A stretch of 64,000 nt of DNA from Climacium dendroides (taxonomy: Eukaryota > Streptophyta > Bryopsida > Hypnales > Climaciaceae). Shown in pieces: positions 35,001-46,704 of this stretch. The notes under the pieces were generated by a model, which was given only the letters and a program-made list of their open reading frames with translations, was not told the origin of the DNA and did not search any database. Position 1 is the first letter of the stretch; each line of letters begins with the position of its first letter. The translations under genes were made by a program, and so were the position numbers. The stretch is taken from the NCBI GenBank assembly GCA_950106755.1, contig OX467092.1:27790582-27854581 (forward strand), given 5' to 3'.

Positions 35001-36860
35001 TCTCAAAAAACCCTCTAGTAGGATCAGCTGGCTTCTTGACCATGGCACTATCACCTGTAGAATGACCAAATTAGTTCAAGATCACCAATACTTTATGCCT
35101 TTAACAATTTCTACAACTGATGATACACAAGTAATCGCCTCCACTGCATTTTGCTTAAACCAGTCCTGAAATTTGTCAAGATAGAACTCATGATACTACC
35201 TTCTGAAACTAGCTTTGACTTTGGACTGTTGCCCCTTGTACTTCCTCCCAACACAACAACTTTCAACTCGGATGCAAGCCAATGCTGATTTGATACAGCT
35301 TGCTGAGCAACAGGTTTGTTCTGGATGGCAGGAGCGGAAAATCGATTTGGTGGAGTGACGCACTGAACAGACGAAGACTGTTGCTTGAGGGACACTTGTT
35401 CCTCAAAGGTTCAATTTTCTCAAATCTGGCGTTCATTTCTTTGAGCTGCAAACGAAGGGAAAATTTGAGAATCAAATTGCAGTACCGTCAAATTCCTGAC
35501 TCCTGCCGGAATGCTACGCTGCTTTCCTAATTAATAATCATGATGCATCGCATGTGATCGATTGAACAATTACACTTGAAGTAAGAAATCAAAGGAAGAA
35601 TCTTGACCCCGTCTAATTCAAATTTGAGCATCTCCAGTTCATTTCGAAGCTCCACATAAGTCGGCTCATTACCACAAAGTTTGTCCTCGCCAACTTGAGA
35701 TGAGGATTGGGTGATACTAGAGGCTTCCTCGGAACCTGTCCACATGAACCACTCGAGTGTGAAGAAAAGTTGAGGTAAACCTTGTTTCACCAGTCTCTCA
35801 GTCAACTGATAGGCTCAGAGTCAAAGGTATTAAGTTCGAGGCCTTGTGTATTCATTTTCCTGAAACCACCTGAACACGTCTGTCTAGGTTCCATATCCAA
35901 TTTAATACTATGCACAAATACCCATTGGAGGAACAATCGTCTGCTCATTCATGTATACCTGTATGGGTTACTCCTACTTCGAGCTTGTTTTGAAGCTCGG
36001 TGGCACAAATCTGATGCAATTGCTTGCTTTGATCTTCTGTATGCGAAATGGTGTGCAAGGCCTCCATTCGCCTAAAGCCAATGAAACAAACCAATAGAAT
36101 GCGTAGCCAATCGTTTCTACAACAACGAACACAAATGCGAGGCCAAGGAGGGACTTCGCTGCATGAGGGATACTACCACTGGAATGTCTCCCCGACGAAC
36201 ATAAGATTCATAGATTCACTTGAGGAGTAGATACAGGGGCTGGTGTAAACTCCGTAGCAGTCGTCTCGAATTCCAGACTACCCTAATTAGAGCCTAACCA
36301 AAAACCCTAAACTTTCAAAAATAAAATCTTAACGCATTCCGCTCAATATGGGCAATTTCTACGACATAAGAGTCAAAGCCCTCCCTAAACTGGAGGCCAT
36401 AGATTCGACAAATGTAGGTGGTCTTGGGAACCAATAAACCAGCATTCCCGAAGAGGAAAAGAATCATACGAATTGCCTTGCATTATTCTCTCTCCTTTCC
36501 AATCAATCAATGCACAATACTCACCGCCATCAAACGGAAATGCCCACTGCTCAAGATTTCAAGAAACTCAATCTCCCACCTTCATAAGCGCCAGAAGAAA
36601 GCGCCGTCCGACATCGTGCACAGGTTGTTTGCTGTCCCCCAAGCGCTCCATTGTGGCCAGTAACAAGGCATTGAAATGCAGCTTGAGGTGCTACCCCGCG
36701 CAGCTGCGGACGCCAATGCTTGCAGCGCCCCTTGCTCTACTTTGAAGTTGTTATCCTTGAGCAAAGAAATGGACGCGTTCATGAGACTGGAGACTTCAGC
36801 GGCAGTCAAGCTCTTGCGACATTGCTCCAGCAACGTCTGCAATCTCTCCACCCCGGCCAT
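32020..36860 (-). pseudogene. CLASP: CLASP pseudogene, N-terminal and middle exons
   Basis: Minus-strand blocks follow plant CLASP order. Exon 36,860-36,580: MAGVERLQTLLEQCRKSL, KDNNFKVEQGALQALASAA, then in another frame HLKLHFNALLLATMERLGDS (TOG1; one base is missing between the halves), then a GTGGGA donor. 35,445-35,200: LKEMNARFEKIEP linker. 35,054-34,893: KDLAKEFEKAASMLAQAQDW, SIRMSALQRIEGIVAGG (TOG2 start). About 33,075-32,967: VARVLPKMVELAKHDRNAVL. About 32,825-32,691: CCEYLLLVLE*WFDSPEMQ, ELYEDLIKCCCGDAMSE, TAG at 32,775. 32,458-32,360: YRVFARCWPDRAHRLYQAFD. 32,224-32,020: VINDEDGGILKKYG, cut by the CACTA insertion. The second half of TOG1 and the start of TOG2 were not found. A frameshift plus stops make it non-functional. 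Confidence 0.88.
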
Positions 36861-36861
36861 C

Positions 36862-37856
36862 GGTTAGTTCCTTCTAACTAGTGCACACTGATGGCCGCAG
36901 CACAAAACTCCGTGAAGTCCATCTTCTTGAAGGAAAAGGCATCCATCTGCATAGAAACCATCGGAGACCAACCAAATGCACAAAGATCACCCATGTGAAT
37001 CATCCAAAGACACGAAGAAGAAGAAGAGAAGAAGCAAGAGTGACTCCATTCTCAAGCAACGCAACGTGAAAAAGTAACCAGGCCTAATTCGATTCCCATG
37101 ACGAGACACCTTCAAAGGATTCAGGAGGACACAAATTCGTGCCCAACGGCTGGCCCATACTTGGAGACTAGAAACGGTGGAAAGGATCTGAATCAATCAC
37201 CAAAGTCCAAGACACACAGAAGACTTGAGAGCAAAACTAAGGCTTCAAAGAACATACCGAGGACAATATTTCGAACACCCGAGCTTCCTTCATGGCCTTG
37301 GTCGAATTCTTCAACAAAGCCTAAGTAGGAACAACCAGTTCACAGATCTCAGATACTCATGAATCATCAGAGAAAAGAAATTCACTTGGCCACACCTCAG
37401 TAACTGGGAGAGGATTCTAACAGATACTGTCATGAAGACCATTTTCAATTGAAAAAAAAAAAATTCAACATCAGCGAGACCAAAGAAAGGATTCTTGAAA
37501 ATAGACATCTCGTACAAACAAAAGCACCTCAAAATGACCAATACACACACTCACTCACTTGTCTCAAATTCAGCGCACTTGTTTCTGAACACTCAAAATT
37601 CAGAGTGCAAAGGTTGCAAACAAGTTCATCACAAGGACAACAGAGGTCAAATGGACGAATTGCTCAAAGATACTTCTTTCGGACAAATCCAAACCAGGTG
37701 GAACGAAGGACTCGGATAGGGTTCAAGGATACACACCTCGGGCTTCAGATCGCAGTGCACAACACCTTGTAGATGGCAAAAGGCCATGATACTCAAAATC
37801 TGCTGGACAACAATCTTCGCATCTTCTTCCAAAAAGGTATAACGAGTTAGATGCAA
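36862..37856 (-). pseudogene. CDPK-related kinase (CRK) fragments fused upstream of CLASP
   Basis: CRKs are plant Ser/Thr kinases with a CDPK-like kinase domain and degenerate EF hands. Three exon-like blocks: about 37,850-37,737, [20 protein letters not shown] then [15 protein letters not shown] with a GTGTGT donor; 37,320-37,258, ALLKNSTKAMKEARVFEILS with a GTATGT donor; and 36,946 to about 36,865 after a TATGCAG acceptor, KKMDFTEFCAAAISVH*LE then NRW. Plant CRKs read HLQGVVHRDLKPEN, then the EF-hand segment NATEAMKESR, then MDFEEFCAAAISVHQLE-RW. Here the catalytic-loop Arg is Cys, Q is a stop, and the exons between LKPE and ALLKNS (rest of the kinase lobe) are missing. The last block runs straight into the CLASP start at 36,860. 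Confidence 0.85.
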
Positions 37857-39646
37857 CTAAACTGTCATTTATCACTTAATAAGAACGATCTTTACATAAT
37901 TATTGTGCACTGCCATTTTCGGAAGAGGAGGATTTCAACTACAATTGAAAGTCATCATGTTTTACAAAATTTTTAGGCACTGTTTGGATGAAACACATCG
38001 TGCAAAAATCTACTCCCCTTCACAAAATAAAGTATATGTTGAATTGACTCAAATACCTAATGGGGTTTACAACGCCATCAAGAGTATCCAAAGGATCTCG
38101 CAAAGAAGCTTCCCAAACTAGAAAAAGGACTACCTGATGATTTGCTACTGAAAATTCTTGAGATTGTATGAAGAAATAGAAGGCAGAAAATAGGACAATA
38201 CGATATGGATGACACGTTGCTACTGTACGAACATTTAATTGTAGATTAAAGGCTGCCACTATAGAACATCCTTTACAAACAGAAGAACACTTACGGAGAA
38301 GGACTTCGCGACAGGCAGCTTGACCTTCCAGAACCCGAGCAAAACTCTTTAACTTGAGTGCTGAAGGAACCGACGATAAATTTAGCAGAGACCACCGCAC
38401 ATGCACAAATGGGGCCATCCCGTACCACACAAACCCAGAGAAGACCCTCAAATTGAGTCGACAGACAGCATCTCAACAATCTTCTGCATAGCTAACCAAG
38501 AAGAAACAAAGTAAGAAGAGATAAGTAATGGAATTATAATCTACTTTATAAAGTTAGGCGGGATCAAGAGGGTGAATTTGCAAAATTACGGTTGCCAAGC
38601 TTGCCCCCAAACCCAAGTATGTGTTCTAGAACCGCGTAGAAACAAGTCAGATTAGCTTGGAGAACATTAGTAACCACATTATGATCTAAATCGTGTTTGT
38701 GAGCATTACCGATACGTTATGAGAGTTGAGATGGGCTTTTGCAATTGAAAATTCGCACAATTAGGGTTTGTAAGCGCGACCAAAAAACTCAGTTCCTATA
38801 TATAAATGTTCTAAACTTAATGCAGAATCACTACCGTGAAGTCAAATGAAAGTATTTGCAACCTAAGAGAATCGAATGCGTCACAATAGTTGAGATCGAT
38901 TTTTTAGATTGGAAATTCGCACAATTAGGGTTCCACACGTGACCAATCTGTTCAAAAATTACACGAAAGAGTCCCACTTCAGTACCATGTAGTCATATGA
39001 ACTTTGGGCGTTTCGGCTGAAATTGATAAGAACAACAGATTCCAATAACATTGGTGATCAACTTTCAAAGAGAGATTGCAGACAATCCCATTTTCATTGA
39101 AACAGTTGTTGCTATAGACAGTCAATTTGCTAATTGAAGTCCAGCCAATACGCATTTGAAGAATTGACTTGCCGTTGTTAACCAACAGAGTTTAGTCAAT
39201 AGATTAGATTTTCATTGAAAAACACTACCTGTAAATATGAACATCTACAGATGAAGAACCTCTATGTACCCTATCCATGAGGACCACGACTACTTTCTCC
39301 TCCATCACAAAGTAAATTCATGGTTTGTTTTCAAAACAACCCTTTTAGTTGCGTTCCGCTCCATGTCTCGAACGACATCTTTGGCCAACCCTGAGCGATG
39401 TCCCAACTTCAATGACAATGTATGAAAACGGTAGAATAGGACTTGTTGCTCCTAAAGTATGCTTTTGCTTTTAACTAAGGTATTCAACGTACTTGGGTTG
39501 GGTATATTTTTATTGTATTTTCGGCAGTTTAGGGTTTACAAACTAAAGACTAGTTTAGTTGCTTGTCTTCTACTGTTATTTCAATACAACTACATTCTGA
39601 AGGCAACCATAGTCCCTTGGTTAGATTCAAAATTGTTCAAGGTGGG
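37857..39646. other. Unassigned region upstream of CRK fragment and tnp2
   Basis: A minus-strand frame at 38,020-38,451 is open for 143 codons but matches nothing I know. Three loosely repeated segments at 38,565-38,600, 38,740-38,775 and 38,905-38,935 share aattcgcacaattagggtt (or a close variant), about 170 bp apart, each followed after about 60-100 bp by a similar sequence. They may be transposon subterminal repeats or duplicated 5' flanking DNA. No terminus of the plus-strand tnp2 element was identified here. Confidence 0.35.
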
Positions 39647-41414
39647 ATGGATAGAGAAATTGACGAGGTTCGAGCTGCAGAGGAGCGACGAAAGCAACAA
39701 CGTGATGATAGACTTTGGGTGAGAGAGTATCGCCAAGCTCGATTTCTGAATTTGAAAAGAATGATCTATCCGTGTTATAAATGTAAAGGTGGAAGGAAGT
39801 GGCTTGCTTCTACAGTGAGGGATCATCTAATTCAAAATGGAAGGGATTCAAAATTTCGAGTGTGGCGAAGACCTGGAAATAGGGAGGCATTAGATGACGA
39901 ATGGGAGGCTGATTTTTGGAAGTCAGAAGGAGGTCAAGAAGTGCAAATAGATAATGAAGTAGACACTAGGAACATGCTTGACAATTTGTTCCAAGACTTC
40001 AAAGACCCAGAGGCCATTGAAGAACGACTACATGATACAATAGTTGAAGCCTTTACAATAGTAGATGATGTCAACGACAACTGCAGCTTTAGACCAAGTG
40101 TGGATGCTGAAGTAGAGGTCAATAATACTATGCCACAAGAAGAACTAGTTGGTGATACGAATGAGCGATCGGAGCATGAAGGTTTAAGTAATTTTGACTC
40201 TCAAATTTTGGAGGATGCTTTGCATGAATTGTATGAAGGTGCTCAGTGTACCAAGTTGGCTACCACCATTCTTCTCATGAATGTGTGCACTGTCCATGGG
40301 GTGAGTAACAATTTTGCTAATGAATTAATTACTCTTTTGCAAGGACACATTCTACCGCAAGGCAATACATTGCCTAAAAACTTCTATGCAGCTCGAAGCC
40401 TAACCAAGAAATTAGGGTTGTCTTACAATAGCATCTATGCATGTGAAAAAGGGTGTGTATTATTTAGAGGAGAACTCGAAACTGCTACAAATTGTCCGAA
40501 GTGTAATCTTCCGAGGTATAGGGATGAAATCAGGAAGAAGTTTCCTGTAAAAGTATTGAGGCATTTTCCTATCATTCCAAGATTGCAGCGCATGTTTCGC
40601 AGTCCCGCATTGTCAAAATTGTTGTTGTAGCACTTAGAGAATGGAAGTAATCGTCTAGGAGGAGACAATCTAGTGCGACATCCATGTGATTCAAAAGCAT
40701 GGCACCACTTCCATGAAAATGTAGATCCAAGCTTTCAAGAAGATTCTAGAAATGTTCATTTTGCTCTTGCTGCAGATGGAGTGAATCCTTTTAAGCAGAC
40801 CCGCTCAAGTTGGTCTACTTGGCCAGTAACATTGTTGAATTATAATTTACCTCCATGGTTGTGCACTAAATTTTTTTTTATGATGTTGGCTTTATTGATT
40901 CCTGGAAAGCAATCTGTAACTGCTGAAGTATTTGATGTGTATCTAGAGCCCTTGGTCGATGAATTGCTAGAACTGTGGAAGGGAGTATTAGCCTATAATG
41001 TAGTACAAGAAGTTGGTGCTCGTTCTTTCAACCTAAGAGCAATTCTTATGTGGACAATACATGACTATCCAGGATACGGCACTATTGGAGGGTTTGCCTA
41101 TCAAGGCTATGCAAGCTGTGCATGGTGTGGTAAAGACTTAGGAGCAGAGTAATCTATAGAGCTATCTAAAGAAATTTATCGTGGCACTCGTAGATGGTTG
41201 TCTATTAGTCATCCGTACCGATCAGAGCACATGAAAGATCACTTTGATGGATGACTAGAGACTCGAGGAAGGCCCAAAGTTGTATCTGTAGAAGATCAAT
41301 TGAAATATGCACACCAATACAAGACTTGGAAAGCAGCAGGACATAGAGATGGTATTCCAGGTGATCCATCCAAATTGCATGGGGTGAAGCGGACTAGTAT
41401 TCTTTTCAAGTTGT
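39647..41414 (+). pseudogene. CACTA tnp2 transposase, truncated by gypsy insertion
   Basis: From ATG at 39,647: a basic N-terminal transposase-associated region (RDDRLWVREYRQARFLNLKR, CKGGRKWLASTVRDHLIQNG), then the tnp2 core (LNVC-like MNVCTVHGVSNNFANELIT, KKLGLSYNSIYACEKGCVLF, PKCNLPRY, HPCDSKAWHHFHENVDPSF, FALAADGVNPFK, WSTWPVTLLNYNLPPWLCTK, GVLAYN, CAWCGKDL). The catalytic-type acidic DGVNP segment is present. Stops occur at 40,628 (W in the paralogue at 53-55 kb), 41,150 and 41,255. The frame ends at about 41,414, where the retrotransposon LTR begins. The paralogue's DUF4218 and DUF4216 exons are not seen after the insertion, so the rest of this gene is off-window or lost. Confidence 0.9.
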
Positions 41415-44400
41415 TGTCGTAGCACAGGAAAGTCAGGTTGCTTTTCTAGGATCGGAAATGATCCTAAAGTGATTCGTTTATTGTTTCCACAGAGATTTAG
41501 TTAGAGGAATCCTTGTTTGTCCGGAAGAGAAGGATTTGCCTTGCCACAACAAACCCAAGAACACCTACTCTAATCCGGTTAAGTCCCAATTCTAACTATT
41601 CTATTACCATATTCACCCTTTAACTTCTCCTATTTACACATTATCTACAATCTATTTACAATCAAACCGGAACTGAAAAGGGGGTAGCTAGTTCGACTTT
41701 CCCGTTCTTGGTAACCGGAATCGAGTTTAACCTCTGAATCAAGAGGGATCCGTGTATTGGGCTTGAGGCAGGAGCTTAAAACCTACCCTCTAAGTTTTAG
41801 AGTGACAAGAGATCCACTATAAAAAGAAGAAGAAAAACACAACACAACAAAGCCTAATTCCGGCCGAACTCTCCTTCACAGCTGAACCGGATAGCTATCG
41901 GGCTCAACAGGTCACGCAAGGTATAATTGGCTAGAATGCTAATTTGGACTACAACGACGGCCTATTAGTTAATCTGGATTCCTGGCAAAAATTGGGATGG
42001 CTGAGTTAGGGAGTTGTTACCTCCCCTTCGGGATTCCGGTTAAGTCTGAACCTATCGATCGGGAAAACGGGAGCTGCTCTAGAACAGTCAATAGTTACAC
42101 TCCGCACACATCCGGGACTATCAAAACTCAACTAGAAACACGAATCGGTCACACTTGGGTCCGGAAAACACCCTTGCTTGCAGTCTCTCTTCAAGAATCC
42201 GAACAATCTTAATATCCGGGCACACTCCCTCCTTACCTATTCCTGCAATCTCTACAAAACATACACCAATGGTTATCCACCACCAAAGCACACGCTGCCA
42301 CCTCAAATTATGAACCAGAAGGTTGATTTGGATTGCACAATGCTAGGAAATCAAAGTATGGAAATGCACACCGGATTAACAATAACCGGCTAATTAAATA
42401 CTAAACAATTCATAGGACTCCTTAGTCCATGGGAGTCAAAATCTACCTTTCTTGAATCAACACGTGCCTTCCTCCTCATCTACAAAAATGACATTGACTT
42501 ACTATAATCCTAGAACTAGCCGTTAAAATTCCCGTTCCAATAAATCCGGATCCAGGAAGTCAATTCTATTTTTCCGGCTAAAAGTGATTTACAAAATACT
42601 TTCTACCAAAAACTTGGGTTTTTAGCCGAGATTCTAACCTACCTACCTGTCCTACTCTAACTTTTCTGCCGCTTCCCCGGTGTTGCACTTGGTTTCGGGG
42701 TGCCCTTCCGCGTTGGTTGTTTCCGAACGGAACTGAAAACTGTCTTCCGTTTCTTGGCCTTGGAGGACTGAGCCTTGGTCTTGGCTCTCTTCTTCTTTGG
42801 TGCGGCCAGTTCCTGATCCGGATCAGAGTATGGTTCGGACTCCTTTCCTGATTCAGAATTGAAATCCTCTTCTTCCTCCTCTTCTTCTGAACCTTCATCT
42901 TCTTCTTCTTCCTCTAACTTCGCCCGGATTAGTTTCCTTGCTGATGGAGGCCTTGGAGTCTTCATCTTCACTTGGCTAGGAGTGGGAGAGGCCTTTGAAA
43001 TCTTGCTCTGCAGCGTCCCTAAATCTACCTCTTCCACTCTCGCCTTTCCCCGCAATACTGATCCGGGTGTTGGTGTGTGTGCAATTCCGGTTTCCGAGCT
43101 AATAGTCTCCTTAGCAGGAGTGACTATCACCAGATCTTCGGATGAATGTCCGGATTTCTCCCGTGTCATTGGAGATGTCTACTTGGTCTCTGACCGCGGT
43201 GGCTTGGATGGAGTCGCCTCTGTTGTAATAACCATTTCCGGTTTTGATTCCGGTTGGGGAGGTGGACTGACCTCCCCCATGACCTCTCTCAATTGAACAA
43301 GTAGCTACTCCATTTTGTAGTGGAAGGATACTAGGACATGAATGACTTTGTCCCCTAGCTTTCCCACCCCTTCCAAAACCTTCTCATCAAATAACCTAGC
43401 CTTGTTCAATGCTTTTGCCGGAAGGGCGATGAACTCCCTAATCCGGTCAATCGTCTCTACAATTTGAACTGAATATTTCCGGTTACTCTCACTTTCTTGT
43501 TTCTATCTACTTAGTTCTTCTTTCAGGGACAGCAATTCATCCGCCCAATCCTGATACTTCGCCTTTCTGGATTTTTCCTCAGCATCCTCTATCAGGTTTT
43601 GGATTTACTCTACACACTCTGTCCTAGAAATATCCCCCAACAACTTACATACCTTTTTCAAGGTACTTCTCTCTTTCTCATGTTCTTTCCAGACTTTCGT
43701 GAGCTCCCTTATAATCGACCCTAAGGGATCGCTGTTCTAGATTGAATCCTTCTCTTTCTCTATTTGGACCTCTTTCCCTTTCCTCTTTTCGGGTTCTGGT
43801 TTTCCCGACAAACCAGAAGCCTCTCTCTTAACCTTTATCTCTTCCATCTCATCATCGGAGTCAAGTTTCATTTCGTGGGTCAGTTTGACCTCCTAGACTG
43901 TGTATTCCTGTCTTTCTTGTGCCCTCATACAATCTTGGGCATGATATAAATGAAAAAGAAATGGGGAAAGGCTAGATGGTTTAGTCTTTCCCACTCCCTT
44001 GCATAGTTTGGTGACATAATCTCTCAAGACTAGCCCCCAATCTACCTTCCTGTCTTCGCATAGTGCACCAAAGATCGTATTTCCCAAAGTGATGGTCATC
44101 CGGTTTCCTCTATCCAGACTGAGAATCGGACCTAGAAACTCTAGCATACTCTTCTCTCATTCATCCTTGCAGTCACTCACTGTGTATCCATCTTTTGTAT
44201 GAGGGGCGTTTCGGAACTTATCCACCGTGGATTTGTCTGTCCGGGACGCCAGCCCTTCTCCGTTCCGGGAAAAACCGTAAACCTCCCGCCATACTCTTGC
44301 GGTCTACTTGTCCGGAAGCGCCCTCAAGGTCTTCCTCCATTCGTTCGACTGCGGATGCAATACCTCCCGCACCATCATTTTGTCTTTGAAACTCCAGGGC

Positions 44401-45140
44401 CTTTCTATCAACCCTGCACAGCCCATCTGACTAAGATCCTCCACCAGGTCTGCTCTTTCTTCCACATCTTCCGGAATAACCGGAACGATGTTTCTAAGTG
44501 ATATCTTCGTGGTGGAGGTCTCTTCCTCAGCCTCACTTCCAGATATGGTTGCAGTGCTCTCCCTTTCTCTTCTCCGACTACCCTTCACAATAGTCGCTCG
44601 CACTGCAGCACTGGCTTACTCGAAAACTCAAATTGTTAAGAAAAACCGGAAACTCTCCAATCCACTATGAACCCTAACGGAAACAATTCCCAAGTTATAA
44701 CTTGCCGAAGAAACTGGAAGAAGGTCTGACATTGAATTCTTCCTACTTCCCATTTCCAACCGTTGGTTTTGACGTTTCCGGTCACTAGACCGTTAAGATG
44801 GCTGTTGGAGGTTCACCATGAAATCCTTCGGACCACTACTTTGCTCATCATTATCCGGGGATGACCGTTAACTTCCGGTTTCCGGTTTCTAGTGAGCCAT
44901 GTCTTTTGGAATACCAACTGAAATCAATCCCGTTCCCGGTTATTGATTTTCCGGTTCTGGTTTTCAGGAGTAACCATTAAGTCTATTATGGTGTTAAGGT
45001 TTTCCAATTTTTCGGTTCCGGTTCTTCTCTCTCCTTGCTTTATTTTTATAGCAAAAAGACAATTTTTTTTTATCTAGATGAACCTACTATGTCATCAATT
45101 CCTCCTAAAAACTTCTAAGGCCCTATTTAGGACTCCCACA
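41415..45140 (-). repeat. 3' LTR of about 3.7 kb containing an ORF
   Basis: Plus-strand start TGTCGTAGCA at 41,415 and end ACTCCCACA at 45,140. The length (about 3726 bp) is nearly that of the solo LTR at 49,393-53,110 (3718 bp), and both end in CCCACA on the plus strand. The pol frame (integrase tail) stops at about 45,209, just outside this interval, as expected for a gene ending before the polypurine tract. The left limit is placed where homology to tnp2 stops and is uncertain by a few bases. Confidence 0.7.
42657..44603 (-). pseudogene. LTR-internal ORF, copy in gypsy element
   Basis: Minus-strand blocks in mostly one frame, separated by stops. 44,603-44,304: acidic N-terminus, SLRNIVPVIPEDVEERADL, LSQMGCAGLIERPW. 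44,147-43,893: FLGPILSLDRGNR, TLGNTIFGALCEDRKVDWGL, SPFLFHLYHAQD. About 43,890-43,330: charged, coiled-coil-like. 43,169-42,657: Ser/Pro/Lys-rich tail with an acidic run and KKKRAKTKAQSSKAKKRK, a possible nuclear signal. The same order of blocks occurs in the 49,393-53,110 LTR (NLHNMGCDGLLEVL; FLNPIFHPTKPWRVVA; LPAYLSHLYAHHSLL). The middle block resembles the putative plant transposon protein domain found in Tat/Athila-type elements. Function is unknown. About 650-700 codons would be spanned if the stops were ignored. Confidence 0.6.
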
Positions 45141-45208
45141 TCACCGCATTTTCATTTGTGAGCGTCCTCGCAAAACACTAATCTAATTTCTGGACCTTAA
45201 TGTTTTTT

Positions 45209-46473
45209 GGACAACTTCAAGGATTCCTCTTCTCTAGATCGGAATCCGAGAATGAATCCGATGTATACTTCTTCACCCTAGACCCATTTACTCTAGTTTC
45301 CAGACTATCTCCGTGAAGATCCTCAAGCTGGAGTGATCCATTCGAGAATATCTGTTGGACCCGGTAGGGTCCCATCTACCTGGTATGCAGCTTACCCGGA
45401 AACTCTTCACGTCTATTGTTGTAGAGTAACACCAAACCATTTTTCTTTATTCCATGGTCCTTAGGCAGTTTTGCATCAAAATTTTCCTTCCTTTTGGCCT
45501 GGACTCGGATGGTCCTTTCCAGTGCATTCACTTGGGCTTCCTCCAACTCCTCAATAGCCATTAACCGGAAACTTGAATCCTGACTTTGGTTCCCTTGCCT
45601 CGCAGCCATGACTCTATGCGTCTCAATTTCCATCTCAATTTTGTGCAACACAGTCTATCCGAATATAAGAAAGAAAGGACTCTTGCCTATGGTGATCTTT
45701 TCCGAGGTATTGTAGGCGTGGACAACTGATGCTAACTTCCGGTCCCAGTCAGTCTTGTGAGCTGAAACCATCTTGTTTAGGATTCTCCCGATAATCCTGT
45801 TGGCCCTCTCTGTCAATCCATTCGCCTTTGGATTGTAAGGAGTCGTCTTCCTATGCTTGATCAGGTAAGTCTTTGTGATTAACCGGATCATATCATTCAA
45901 GAAATGAGTTCCCTGATCACTTACCAACTCCAACAGATGTCCGAACTGCATCATGATTTCTTCGAATAGAAAACATGCTGCAGTTTTGGCATCATTCCTC
46001 CTGGTAGCTTTTGCTTCTATCCATTTGGTAGCATAGTCCGTAGCCAAAATGATGTACCTCTTCCTCCAGGTACTGACCGGATTAATAGATCCAATGAAAT
46101 CAATCCTCCATTTTTCAAATGGTGCAAGGGGAATGATTGGGGTCAGTGGCCAATGGTTGCGGAGCGAAGGTTCTCCTGCCCTCTGACACTAGTCACATGT
46201 CCCTACAAATGTCTTTACATCCCGGATTATGGATGGCCACCAGTATCCGGACATCCGGATCCGGTTGACAGTTGTTATGGCAGCAAAATGTCTTCCTAAG
46301 GATCCAACGTGAAGTGCAATCATAACTTGCTTCCTTTCTCTTTTCTCTAAGCACCTCCTTAGTTTTTCGTCTGCTCCCATTTTGAAAAGAATCCCATGAA
46401 TCAGGGTATACGGCGCCACCTTTTGCCGAAACACTATCTTCTCTTCAAGTGAATACCCACTAGGAAATCTTTG
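45209..46473 (-). pseudogene. Gypsy integrase (zinc finger, DDE core, C-terminal domain)
   Basis: Integrase inserts element cDNA into the genome. Seen in order: an HHCC finger (LHVGSLGRHF ... GTCD*CQRAG); a core with D in WRIDFIGSI, D in VSDQGTHFLND and E in KANGLTERANRIIGRIL; AYNTSEKITIGKSPFFLIFG; and a C-terminal part RTIRVQAKRKENFDAKLP ... GKLHTR*MGPYRVQQIFSNG. The DDE acidic residues are all present. Two stops are telling: CD*CQ, where gypsy integrases usually have CDQCQ or similar, and TR*MGP, where W is nearly universal. The upstream pol region is cut off at 46,473 by a CACTA terminus. It is non-functional. Confidence 0.92.
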
Positions 46474-46704
46474 CACTCTAAGAAAACGCAGGAAAAAATA
46501 ACGTCAAAGTTGACGTTTTTTTGGACGTGTTGACGTCATTCAACTATGATGTGCAAAAAAATCCGTCAAGATGGACAAGCAAAAAACGCATCTATGAACG
46601 TGGGCTTGACGCGGCGTCAAACCAAAAAACGCGTTTTTTGATGCGCGTCAAAATTGACGTCAAAATTTCAGCATGGGCATGCCATGTCATCGTTTTTGAG
46701 TGGG
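46474..46704. mobile_element. Terminal fragment of a CACTA element inserted in gypsy pol
   Basis: Starts CACTCTAAGAAAACGCAG, a variant of the CACTATAAGAAA terminus of the 23,404-32,019 element, followed by the same kind of subterminal sequence (repeats of gacgtcaa, aaaaacgc, ttgacg). Only 231 bp remain before another CACTA terminus begins at 46,705. The rest would lie beyond the window's right edge. The three bases before it are TTG. Confidence 0.7.

Larger units (their letters stand above)
41415..46473 (-). mobile_element. Ty3/gypsy retrotransposon, 3' part, minus orientation
   Basis: Read on the minus strand: integrase (46,473-45,209), a short purine-leaning tract, then a long LTR (45,140-41,415, TG...CA with terminus TGTGGGAGTC on this strand). 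The element is inserted in the tnp2 pseudogene at 41,415. Reverse transcriptase and protease are missing because a CACTA terminus interrupts the element at 46,474. Integrase residues and the very long LTR suggest the Tat/Athila group, but without RT this stays tentative. Confidence 0.8.

Noticed and set aside
37647..37856. A small functional kinase gene
   Set aside because: Only one catalytic-loop exon is intact, it lacks the ATP-binding lobe and DFG region, and the HRD Arg is lost.
42859..43296. Plus-strand Ser-rich ORF
   Set aside because: It is the antisense shadow of the acidic Glu-rich run of the LTR ORF on the minus strand.
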